DNA of 5,272 nt from Gammaproteobacteria bacterium (GTDB taxonomy: Bacteria > Pseudomonadota > Gammaproteobacteria > Pseudomonadales > Halieaceae). The translations under genes and the position numbers were made by a program. This document shows, one piece after another, positions 1 to 4,888 of this stretch; position 1 is the stretch's first letter; each line of letters begins with the position of its first letter. Under the pieces are notes generated by a model. That model had not been told where the DNA came from. It saw nothing but the letters and a program-made list of their open reading frames with translations, and ran no database searches. Where the stretch lies: NCBI GenBank assembly GCA_029859085.1, contig JAOUDU010000243.1, positions 1-5,272 of the forward strand, read 5' to 3'.

Positions 1-375
1 CCCGGGACCTGCCATTCCGGCGTTCGAGCCGGGACTTGCCGCGGGCTCGATCTCGATCCGGAGAAAATCGGCCCGCCCGGCCAATAGCGATAATGCCAGG
101 AACAACACAAAACTGATGATGAGGTAGAGCCTTAAAGGCGGAACATATCGGGCGCGACGCCCGGCAATAAATTCGGCGGTGAGAAAACCGGGGCGAAAGA
201 GTAAAGGCAGTAGCGTGCGCCAGAGGCGCGAATCCCAGTTGATCAACTCTTCCATGACCTCACCGGCCACCGCGCTCAGGCGGTGATCACCGGCGCTTTC
301 CCGCTGGCCACACTGGCTGCAGTATTCGCCCGCCAGCAGGGCACTGCAGTTCCGGCAATGAGTGCTTATTTCCAT
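1..375 (-). CDS. DUF3667-like zinc-ribbon membrane protein, N-terminal part (runs off the left edge)
   Basis: The frame is open from ATG at 375 to base 1, giving 125 visible residues with no stop, so the C-terminus lies outside the window. Residues 7-22 form a small zinc ribbon with Cys pairs C7/C10 and C19/C22, the second in the context YCSQCGQ. Next comes an amphipathic stretch (residues 40-65) with RPGFL, then FIAGRRARYVPPLRLYL, then a strongly hydrophobic segment at about 82-100 that looks like a transmembrane helix. After it the chain turns acidic, then rich in Gly, Pro and Ala (106-125). A Cys4 ribbon followed by a PGF..I.GRR..Y.PP..LYL block and membrane helices matches my memory of DUF3667 proteins, whose function is not known. 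An AGGT at 384-387 lies 8 bases before the ATG. It diverges from the oxygenase cluster, so a shared role is not implied. Confidence 0.75.
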   Translation of the reverse strand, partial: MEISTHCRNCSALLAGEYCSQCGQRESAGDHRLSAVAGEVMEELINWDSRLWRTLLPLLFRPGFLTAEFIAGRRARYVPPLRLYLIISFVLFLALSLLAGRADFLRIEIEPAASPGSNAGMAGPG

Positions 376-400
376 GATTTTTTACCTGCGACCAGGCTCT

Positions 401-429
401 ACAGTAGCGAAAATACCCGTGGGTGCCAA
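401..429 (-). promoter_or_regulatory. Candidate sigma-70 promoter for the leftward zinc-ribbon gene
   Basis: On the minus strand, TTGGCA (424-429, 5 of 6 matches to the -35 consensus) is followed after exactly 17 bases by TACTGT (401-406, 3 of 6 matches to the -10 consensus). Transcription would start near 394, giving a leader of about 20 bases that contains the AGGT ribosome site and ends at the ATG at 375. The spacing is good but the -10 is weak, so this is a prediction only. Confidence 0.4.
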
Positions 430-548
430 GTCGCGCGACGGCGTGTGCAGCAGCGCAGCGGGAAACACCCCCCATGCGTCGGCCTGCATCGCGGCTGCTG
501 TATATTCCCGGTTCAAGCGTTATGTCAAAATACACGCACTGTTGGCCC

Positions 549-555
549 AAAGGAG
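549..555 (+). promoter_or_regulatory. Ribosome binding site of the first SDR
   Basis: AAAGGAG lies 6 bases upstream of the ATG at 562, a near-ideal Shine-Dalgarno sequence and spacing. It fixes the start of the SDR. Confidence 0.85.
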
Positions 556-561
556 TAATCG

Positions 562-1338
562 ATGTCCCGCAACTATTTTGATCTCGGGGGGAAAATCGCG
601 CTGGTAACAGGAGCCTCCAGCGGGCTGGGCGTGCATTTTGCCAATGTCCTGGCCGATGAAGGCGCCACTGTTATTCTCGCCGCCCGCCGTGCCGACAAAT
701 TGGCAGATGAAGTCAGGGCGATCGAGGCAAAGGGCGGCCGCGCCCGCGCCATCACCCTTGACGTCACCAGCGCCGGCAGCGTGAGCGATGCTTTCGCCGA
801 TATCGCCCGCCAGCATGGCGGTGTCGATATCCTGATCAATAACGCGGGCGTGGCGGATGACCCCAAAAAATTCCTCGATACCGGGGAAGACGATTGGCAT
901 TGGGTAATCGACACCAACCTCAATGGAGCCTGGCGGGTGGCGAAGGCTGCCGCACAGCAGATGGTCGAAGGGGGCAGGAAGGGGTCCATAGTCAATATCG
1001 GATCAATTTACGGATTGCGCACAGGCGTCCTCAAGGTGGGCTATAACGTCTCCAAGGCGGGCGTGGTGCAGCTCACCAAATCCATGGCGATGGAAATGTG
1101 CAGGTACGGTATCAGGGTGAACGCACTTTGCCCCGGCTGGTTCAGGACCGATTTGAACAGCGACTATTTCGATTCCGAATCAGGCGAAGGCTATATCAGG
1201 ACCATACCCGCCAGGCGCCTCGGCAATATGGATGACCTGACCGTTCCCCTGCTCCTGCTCGCCAGCAATAACGCCGGCGCCTACATGACCGGTACCAGTG
1301 TCACCGTGGATGGCGGTATTCTCGAATCGCCGATCTGA
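562..1338 (+). CDS. Classical short-chain dehydrogenase/reductase (SDR), 258 aa
   Basis: A cytoplasmic NAD(P)(H)-dependent oxidoreductase that interconverts an alcohol and a ketone. All classical SDR marks are present in order: cofactor motif TGASSGLG (16-23), ARR after the second strand (41-43), adenine-site D67 in LDVT, NNAG (93-96), catalytic N119 in TNLNG, S148 in NIGSIYG, Y161 and K165 in YNVSK, PG (191-192), and the C-terminal TGTSVTVDGG (243-252). The arginines at 42-43 favour NADP(H) by the usual SDR rule, which is an inference. Length is normal for the FabG-like group. It is the first rightward gene and is followed by a 135-base gap, so it may be transcribed with the next genes or separately. 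A role as diol or hydroxy-intermediate dehydrogenase for the oxygenase is plausible from position only. It does not look like a close BphB-type dihydrodiol dehydrogenase. Its base composition is lower in GC than the oxygenase genes. Confidence 0.95.
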   Translation: MSRNYFDLGGKIALVTGASSGLGVHFANVLADEGATVILAARRADKLADEVRAIEAKGGRARAITLDVTSAGSVSDAFADIARQHGGVDILINNAGVADDPKKFLDTGEDDWHWVIDTNLNGAWRVAKAAAQQMVEGGRKGSIVNIGSIYGLRTGVLKVGYNVSKAGVVQLTKSMAMEMCRYGIRVNALCPGWFRTDLNSDYFDSESGEGYIRTIPARRLGNMDDLTVPLLLLASNNAGAYMTGTSVTVDGGILESPI

Positions 1339-1347
1339 CTCGCGGCG

Positions 1348-1424
1348 GCGCCCGGGGGTTTCAAGCAATAGTTTGCAGCGTAACCGCCAACTGCTAGGAT
1401 GCCGGCAATTGATTGCCCGGGCGC
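1348..1424. repeat. 9-base inverted repeat flanking the candidate internal promoter
   Basis: GCGCCCGGG at 1348-1356 is repeated as its exact reverse complement CCCGGGCGC at 1416-1424, with 59 bases between the arms. The candidate promoter at 1372-1400 lies between them. The arms share a CCCGGG core that is itself palindromic and common in GC-rich DNA, so the match carries less information than nine bases suggest. Confidence 0.35.
1372..1400 (+). promoter_or_regulatory. Candidate internal promoter with extended -10, ahead of the SRPBCC gene
   Basis: TTTGCA (1372-1377, 4 of 6 matches to -35) is followed after 17 bases by TAGGAT (1395-1400, 4 of 6 to -10), with TG at 1392-1393 placed as in an extended -10 (TGnTAnnnT). 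The start of transcription would be near 1407. This lies downstream of the upstream-most ATG (1399) of the following frame and so supports the internal ATG at 1474 as the real start. A promoter here would let the SRPBCC and oxygenase genes be expressed apart from the first SDR. Prediction only. Confidence 0.4.
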
Positions 1425-1460
1425 AGTGCGAGTTGTCACCAGCATCGCGCCCCACTTGGC

Positions 1461-1464
1461 GGAG
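1461..1464 (+). promoter_or_regulatory. Ribosome binding site that favours the 1474 start
   Basis: GGAG lies 9 bases before the ATG at 1474. The earlier in-frame ATG at 1399 is preceded only by TGCTAGG, which fits a -10 element better than a ribosome site. This is the main reason to choose 1474. Confidence 0.55.
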
Positions 1465-1473
1465 ACCAGGCCA

Positions 1474-1980
1474 ATGACCAGGAAAGTGAGCGCCGAGGTT
1501 GTGCTCGATATGCCGCGCAGCCAGGCCTGGAACAAGCTCCGGGATATTTCCCTGGCCCACAACTACGTACCGGGCATTGTCAAAACCGAGATCGTCAGCG
1601 AGCGGTCCGAAGGCGTGGGCGCCAGCCGCTATGTCTACCGCAACGCCAGGAGTTATATCCAGGAAACCGTCGTCGAATGGGATGAGGGCCGGGGTTTCCT
1701 GATTCGCCTGCACCGGGGCGACAAACCCGCGCCGCCGTTTCGCAATGCCTGGTTCCGCTACCGGCTGGCGGATGAGGGCGATGACAAAACCCTCTTCACC
1801 GCCAGCCTGGAATACGAGCTGCCCTGGGGCGCGCTGGGCCGCTGGCTCGAGAAGAGGATGGAAAAGACGGTGCACTCCACCATCCGCGACGTCGCCACCG
1901 CGATGAAACTCTTTTACGAAACCGGCAAACCCACGACGCCCGCAGTGTTGAAAGCCTACAAGGCCGCCGCGAGCAAATGA
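1474..1980 (+). CDS. SRPBCC (START/Bet v1-fold) family protein, 168 aa
   Basis: A single-domain protein of the helix-grip fold superfamily that binds hydrophobic ligands in a deep cavity; members include polyketide cyclases, aromatase-type enzymes and lipid carriers. The opening strand-helix pattern is typical: KVSAEVVLDMPRSQAWNKLRD, then the IS..HNYVPGI segment, alternating strands through VSERSEG.GASRYVY, SYIQETVVEWDEGRGF and AWFRYRLADEG, and a long C-terminal helix from about residue 122 (GRWLEKRMEKTVHSTIRDVATAMKLFYETG). There is no signal peptide, so it should be cytoplasmic. The frame opens further upstream with ATG at 1399, but the added 25 residues look non-domain and 1474 has the better ribosome site. 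It ends 27 bases before the oxygenase alpha gene and is probably co-transcribed with it. Binding or cyclising the oxygenase substrate or product is an inference; ligand and catalysis cannot be told from sequence. Confidence 0.87.
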   Translation: MTRKVSAEVVLDMPRSQAWNKLRDISLAHNYVPGIVKTEIVSERSEGVGASRYVYRNARSYIQETVVEWDEGRGFLIRLHRGDKPAPPFRNAWFRYRLADEGDDKTLFTASLEYELPWGALGRWLEKRMEKTVHSTIRDVATAMKLFYETGKPTTPAVLKAYKAAASK

Positions 1981-1998
1981 CGATTACGCTCCATTCCC

Positions 1999-2003
1999 GG
2001 AGG
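1999..2003 (+). promoter_or_regulatory. Ribosome binding site for a GTG start
   Basis: GGAGG ends 4 bases before the GTG at 2008. The frame is closed upstream by the TGA at 1978-1980 and has no ATG between, so this strong site decides the GTG start of the oxygenase alpha gene despite tight spacing. Confidence 0.8.
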
Positions 2004-2007
2004 TGCC

Positions 2008-3294
2008 GTGGCCTACCCGATCACTGAGCTGGTCAACGAAGACGCGACTCTGGTCAGTCGCCGCTGCTGGACCGATCCCGGGGTGTACGCGCTGGAAAAG
2101 CGCGGCATCTTCGGCAGGGCCTGGCTGTTCCTCGGCCACGAATCCCAGTTGCGCCAGCCCGGGGACTTCGTCCAGGCCTATATGTGCGAGACGCCGATTA
2201 TCCTGTCCCGCGGGCAGGACCGGCGGCTTTACGCCTGTATCGACAGCTGCAGCCACCGCGGCCTGCCGGTATGCCGGGCGGATCACGGCAATACCAAGCG
2301 GTTTATCTGCCCCTACCACAACTGGTCCTATAGCGTCGAAGGCGAGCTGGTTGCGATTCCCCAGGAAAACGCGGTCCGCAACAAGCCGGACAAGAGCCGC
2401 CTGGGCCTGAAGCGGGTGCCCCGGCTGGAGACCTGGCGGGGCCTCGTGTTCGGCAGTTTCGACCCGGACATCATGCCGCTGGAAGAATACCTCGGGGACA
2501 TGCGTTTTTACCTCGACGCCTTCCTCGGGCGCTTTCCCGACGGTATTGAATTCATCGGCGCCCCCCACCGCTGGCTGCTGGACGCCAACTGGAAGCTGCC
2601 GGTGGAAAACCAGCTGGGGGATGTCAATCACGGCGCCTTCCTCCACAGCGCCATCATCCCGCGGGAAGCCCAGGACCGGATCGAGGAGCTCGGCCACAGC
2701 GTGGTCACCGCCCCCGGGCACGGCGCCACGTTTCGCCTGATGCCCCCGGATGCAGCGGTCGACGAGGTGGCCTGGGGCATGGAGGGAATGGGCGGCATGC
2801 TCGGTGGTGCCCCGGTACAGGAGTACCTGCGGGAGGTGCAGGCCCGGGCCGCCGAGCGGGTCGGTCCGCTGCGGGCCCGCATGAAAGGCCTCACCTATGG
2901 GGTGTATCCGAATCTTTCATTCCTGTGGTCCAACGCCTCCTTCAAGGTGTCCCATCCCAGGGGCCCGGGCAGGGTGGAATACTGGTCCTGGGCGGTGGTG
3001 CCCGCCGATGCGCCGGATGAGATCAAGCGGGTCCTGCGCACCAATTACAGTTCGTTCTTCGGCCCCGGAGGGATCCTGGAGCAGGAGGATTCGGAGGTGT
3101 GGGTGCAGCAGTTCAGGGGCTGCAATATCGACTTCGCCGACGACCGGCCCTGTTTTTACGGCCTCGGCCTGGGCGAGGAGAAGCCTCACCCGGAACTGCC
3201 GGGGCTGGTGAGTGTCACCGCCAATGAATTCTACGCCCGGCATTTCTTCGCGCGCTGGCGCGACGACCTGCTGGCGGTGGAGGGCAGGCCATGA
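2008..3294 (+). CDS. Ring-hydroxylating oxygenase, large (alpha) subunit, Rieske non-haem iron type, 428 aa
   Basis: The catalytic subunit of a multicomponent oxygenase that adds both atoms of O2 to a ring, typically giving a cis-dihydrodiol, with electrons from a separate ferredoxin and reductase. The N-terminal Rieske domain (about 37-140) holds C81-S-H83 and C101-P-Y-H104, the [2Fe-2S] ligands in C-x-H-x17-C-x2-H form. The catalytic domain (about 185-425) carries ENQLGDVNHGAFLH at 200-213, giving bridging D205 and iron ligands H208 and H213. D361 in LEQEDSEVW is the likely third ligand. From memory, these match the naphthalene dioxygenase numbers (81, 83, 101, 104, 205, 208, 213, 362). Oddities are HNW instead of the usual HGW after H104, N207 where Tyr is common, and a Gly/Met-rich stretch at 256-268. 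Start is GTG. The end overlaps the beta gene by ATGA, suggesting translational coupling. The exact substrate class (biphenyl/phenylpropionate-like, benzoate-like or other) is undecided. Confidence 0.97.
   Translation: MAYPITELVNEDATLVSRRCWTDPGVYALEKRGIFGRAWLFLGHESQLRQPGDFVQAYMCETPIILSRGQDRRLYACIDSCSHRGLPVCRADHGNTKRFICPYHNWSYSVEGELVAIPQENAVRNKPDKSRLGLKRVPRLETWRGLVFGSFDPDIMPLEEYLGDMRFYLDAFLGRFPDGIEFIGAPHRWLLDANWKLPVENQLGDVNHGAFLHSAIIPREAQDRIEELGHSVVTAPGHGATFRLMPPDAAVDEVAWGMEGMGGMLGGAPVQEYLREVQARAAERVGPLRARMKGLTYGVYPNLSFLWSNASFKVSHPRGPGRVEYWSWAVVPADAPDEIKRVLRTNYSSFFGPGGILEQEDSEVWVQQFRGCNIDFADDRPCFYGLGLGEEKPHPELPGLVSVTANEFYARHFFARWRDDLLAVEGRP
3279..3283 (+). promoter_or_regulatory. Ribosome binding site of the beta subunit, inside the alpha gene
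   Basis: GGAGG lies 7 bases before the ATG at 3291, within the last codons of the alpha gene. With the ATGA stop/start overlap it supports balanced, coupled synthesis of the two subunits. Confidence 0.8.
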
Positions 3295-3851
3295 GCGACT
3301 TCGCGCTTTCCACCAGCCCTGGGCAGCAGCGGCAGCTGGAAGCGTTTTACTACCGCGAGGCCCGCCTGCTGGACAATCGACAGTACAGGCAGTGGCTGGC
3401 ACTGCTGAGCGAGGATATCCTTTACCGGCTTCCCTCCCGGGTCAATGTGCAGGTCGACAACCGGCAGCGCGGCGATGAGGACATGATCAGTGTCGAGCGG
3501 GAGCTCGAGGGCGCCGACTCCATGGGCTGTCCCATTCGCGAGGAAACCTACATCCACCTGGTGCTGCGGGTGGAGCGCGCGTTCAAGATAAATTCCTGGT
3601 CGGAGAACCCGCCGGCCCGCACCCGCCGGCTGGTCGGCAACGTGGAACTGATGACCCACGGCGGCGACGAGTACTCTGTGCTGAGCAATTTCCATCTCTA
3701 CTATGCCCGGCCCGGCGGCGCCAGCTTCCTCTACAGCGGGCAGCGCCGGGATGTGCTGCTGGCCGCCGGGGAGGGCTACAAAATCAGGCGGCGCGAGGTG
3801 ATACTGGACTATGGTGACATAGCCCTGCCCACCCTGGGCCTGTTGTTTTAA
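3291..3851 (+). CDS. Ring-hydroxylating oxygenase, small (beta) subunit, 186 aa
   Basis: The non-catalytic partner that assembles with the alpha subunit, usually as alpha3beta3, in the cytoplasm. It belongs to the NTF2/SnoaL-like cone-shaped fold. Diagnostic blocks are AFYYREARLLDNRQYRQWLA (18-37) with LLSEDILYRLP just after, the SWSENPPARTRRLVGNVEL segment (102-120), which is very typical of aromatic dioxygenase beta subunits, NFHLYYAR (133-140), LYSGQRRDVL (147-156), and the C-terminal YKIRRREVILDYGDIALPTLGLLF (163-186). Length is normal for the family. No metal site is expected or seen. The start ATG overlaps the alpha stop by four bases and has its own GGAGG, so the pair is one translational unit. 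That it is encoded next to the alpha gene shows the oxygenase is of the alpha/beta rather than the alpha-only type. Confidence 0.96.
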   Translation: MSDFALSTSPGQQRQLEAFYYREARLLDNRQYRQWLALLSEDILYRLPSRVNVQVDNRQRGDEDMISVERELEGADSMGCPIREETYIHLVLRVERAFKINSWSENPPARTRRLVGNVELMTHGGDEYSVLSNFHLYYARPGGASFLYSGQRRDVLLAAGEGYKIRRREVILDYGDIALPTLGLLF

Positions 3852-3862
3852 CCCCGAGCTGG

Positions 3863-3868
3863 TAGAGT
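3863..3868 (+). promoter_or_regulatory. Weak extended -10 candidate ahead of the second SDR
   Basis: TAGAGT with TG at 3860-3861 has the extended -10 arrangement, as at 1392-1400, but no acceptable -35 lies 16-18 bases upstream. It could give the second SDR and the regulator some independent transcription. Low confidence. Confidence 0.22.
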
Positions 3869-3877
3869 GAGCGCCAC

Positions 3878-3902
3878 GCCCGGGATACCCTGGTCACCGG
3901 GC
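3878..3902 (+). other. Short stem-loop in the leader of the second SDR
   Basis: GCCCGG (3878-3883) pairs with CCGGGC (3897-3902) around a 13-base loop in the 68-base gap between the beta subunit and the second SDR. No run of T follows, so it is not an intrinsic terminator. It may only be chance in GC-rich DNA, or may stabilise or partition the transcript between the two genes. Confidence 0.3.
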
Positions 3903-3919
3903 TTGAGAGGACACGCCGC

Positions 3920-4879
3920 ATGACAAATTTCAACGCCGATTCAACCACCGACGACGTAATCGCGGGTATTTCACTCGCCGGCAGGGTCGCGGTGGTCACC
4001 GGCGCTTCCGCCGGCCTCGGGGTAGAGACCGCTCGGGTGCTGGCACAGGCCGGCGCGCGGGTACTGCTGGTGGCCCGCAGCCGGGAGAAACTGGCGCCTG
4101 TGCTGCAGTCCCTGCGGGACCAGCTGCCAGGGGCACAGCTGGACAGCGCGTTCATGGACCTGGCCGACCTGGACAGCGTGCGGGCGGCGGCCGCCGACAT
4201 CGCGGCGCGCCATCCGCGCATCAACCTGCTCATCAACAACGCCGGGGTGATGGCCTGCCCCCTGGGGCGCACCGCCCAGGGTTTCGAACTGCAGTTCGGC
4301 ACCAACCACCTCGGCCACTTCCTGTTTACCGGGCTGCTGCTGCCCGCCCTGCGCGCGGCTGCTGCCGACTCCGGCCGGGACAGCCGTGTAATTGCGCTCA
4401 GCTCCGCCGGCCATCGCTTCGGCGGCATCGATTTCGAGGACCCCAACTACGAGCGGCGGGCTTATGACAAGTGGGGCGCCTACGGCCAGTCCAAGACCGC
4501 CAACGCCCTGTTCGCGGTCGGCCTGGACGCGAGGGAGAGAGGCCGCGGGGTGCGGGCCTTCGCGGTGCACCCGGGGGTTATCATGACCGAGCTGGGTCGG
4601 CACGTGCAGCCCGAGGACTGGGAGACCCTGAAGGCGGCCCGGCCGTCAAAAGAGGAAATGACCTACAAGAGCCTCGAGCAGGGGGCTGCCACCAGCATCT
4701 GGGGGGCTACGTCTCCCCAATTGCAGGACCTTGGCGGTCTGTACCTGGAGGATTGCCATATCGCCGGCCCCGCCGAGCCCGGCAAGGGCGGTGGTGTTGC
4801 CGCCTATGCCAGCGACCCCGCGCTTGCAGACCGGCTGTGGGCGCTGTCCGAGGACCTGGTGGGTCCCGGTTCATTGTGA
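3920..4879 (+). CDS. SDR family oxidoreductase, retinol-dehydrogenase/WWOX-like, 319 aa
   Basis: An NAD(P)-dependent alcohol/ketone oxidoreductase of the longer SDR group related to retinol dehydrogenases, WWOX and Tic32-like proteins, which usually act on hydrophobic substrates. Visible marks: TGASAGLG (27-34), R53 after the second strand (VARSREK, favouring NADP(H)), D80 in FMDLADLDS, NNAGVM (106-111), N129 in the group-typical TNHLGHF, S161-S162 in LSSAGHR, and Y188 and K192 in YGQSK, followed by VHPGVIMTELGRH. About 20 residues precede the Rossmann fold without a signal peptide. The C-terminal part (about 250-319) includes GAATSIWGATSPQLQDLGGLYLEDC, the common end of this group. GAGAGG at 3905-3910 lies 9 bases before the ATG. 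It follows the beta gene by 68 bases and precedes the regulator by 9. It is not a close paralogue of the first SDR, so the two probably do different steps; which product each uses is unknown. Confidence 0.95.
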   Translation: MTNFNADSTTDDVIAGISLAGRVAVVTGASAGLGVETARVLAQAGARVLLVARSREKLAPVLQSLRDQLPGAQLDSAFMDLADLDSVRAAAADIAARHPRINLLINNAGVMACPLGRTAQGFELQFGTNHLGHFLFTGLLLPALRAAAADSGRDSRVIALSSAGHRFGGIDFEDPNYERRAYDKWGAYGQSKTANALFAVGLDARERGRGVRAFAVHPGVIMTELGRHVQPEDWETLKAARPSKEEMTYKSLEQGAATSIWGATSPQLQDLGGLYLEDCHIAGPAEPGKGGGVAAYASDPALADRLWALSEDLVGPGSL

Positions 4880-4888
4880 GCGCGCGTT

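Larger units (their letters stand above)
376..561. other. Divergent intergenic region between the zinc-ribbon gene and the first SDR
   Basis: This 186-base gap separates two divergent starts, so it should hold promoters for both directions. It contains the leftward promoter candidate, a perfect 10-base palindrome GTCGCGCGAC at 430-439 directly beside that -35, and AT-rich patches at 501-506 (TATATT) and 521-532 (TATGTCAAAATA). These patches are the only reasonable rightward -10 candidates, but neither has a convincing -35 at 16-18 bases. CAGCAGC near 452-458 pairs with GCTGCTG at 494-500 as a distant 7-base inverted repeat. No known operator was recognised. Short reading frames crossing this gap have no recognisable protein features. 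Confidence 0.5.

Noticed and set aside
281..292. Perfect 12-base palindrome CGGTGATCACCG
   Set aside because: It lies inside the zinc-ribbon coding sequence, and about one such palindrome is expected by chance in a window of this size.
283..558. Short open frames on both strands across the divergent gap
   Set aside because: They cross the zinc-ribbon gene and the control region and have no domain pattern; the minus-strand frame from 375 explains the coding signal there.
1339..1371. Possible terminator after the first SDR
   Set aside because: There is GC-rich sequence followed by three T, but no stable hairpin with a T run, so no intrinsic terminator can be claimed.
1399..1473. Upstream extension of the SRPBCC gene to ATG 1399
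   Set aside because: The extra 25 residues do not look like part of the domain, there is no ribosome site, and the ATG overlaps the candidate -10.
1180..1875. A 231-codon open frame on the minus strand across the first SDR end and SRPBCC gene
   Set aside because: It spans two well-supported plus-strand genes and their gap, and its translation has no domain features.
1984..2721. A 245-codon open frame on the minus strand opposite the oxygenase alpha gene
   Set aside because: It is the antisense shadow of a strongly conserved gene in GC-rich DNA and shows no recognisable domain.
3784..4603. Long minus-strand open frames opposite the second SDR
   Set aside because: Their translations are low-complexity (Ala, Arg, Ser or Gly rich) as expected for shadows of a GC-rich gene; the plus-strand SDR motifs are unambiguous.
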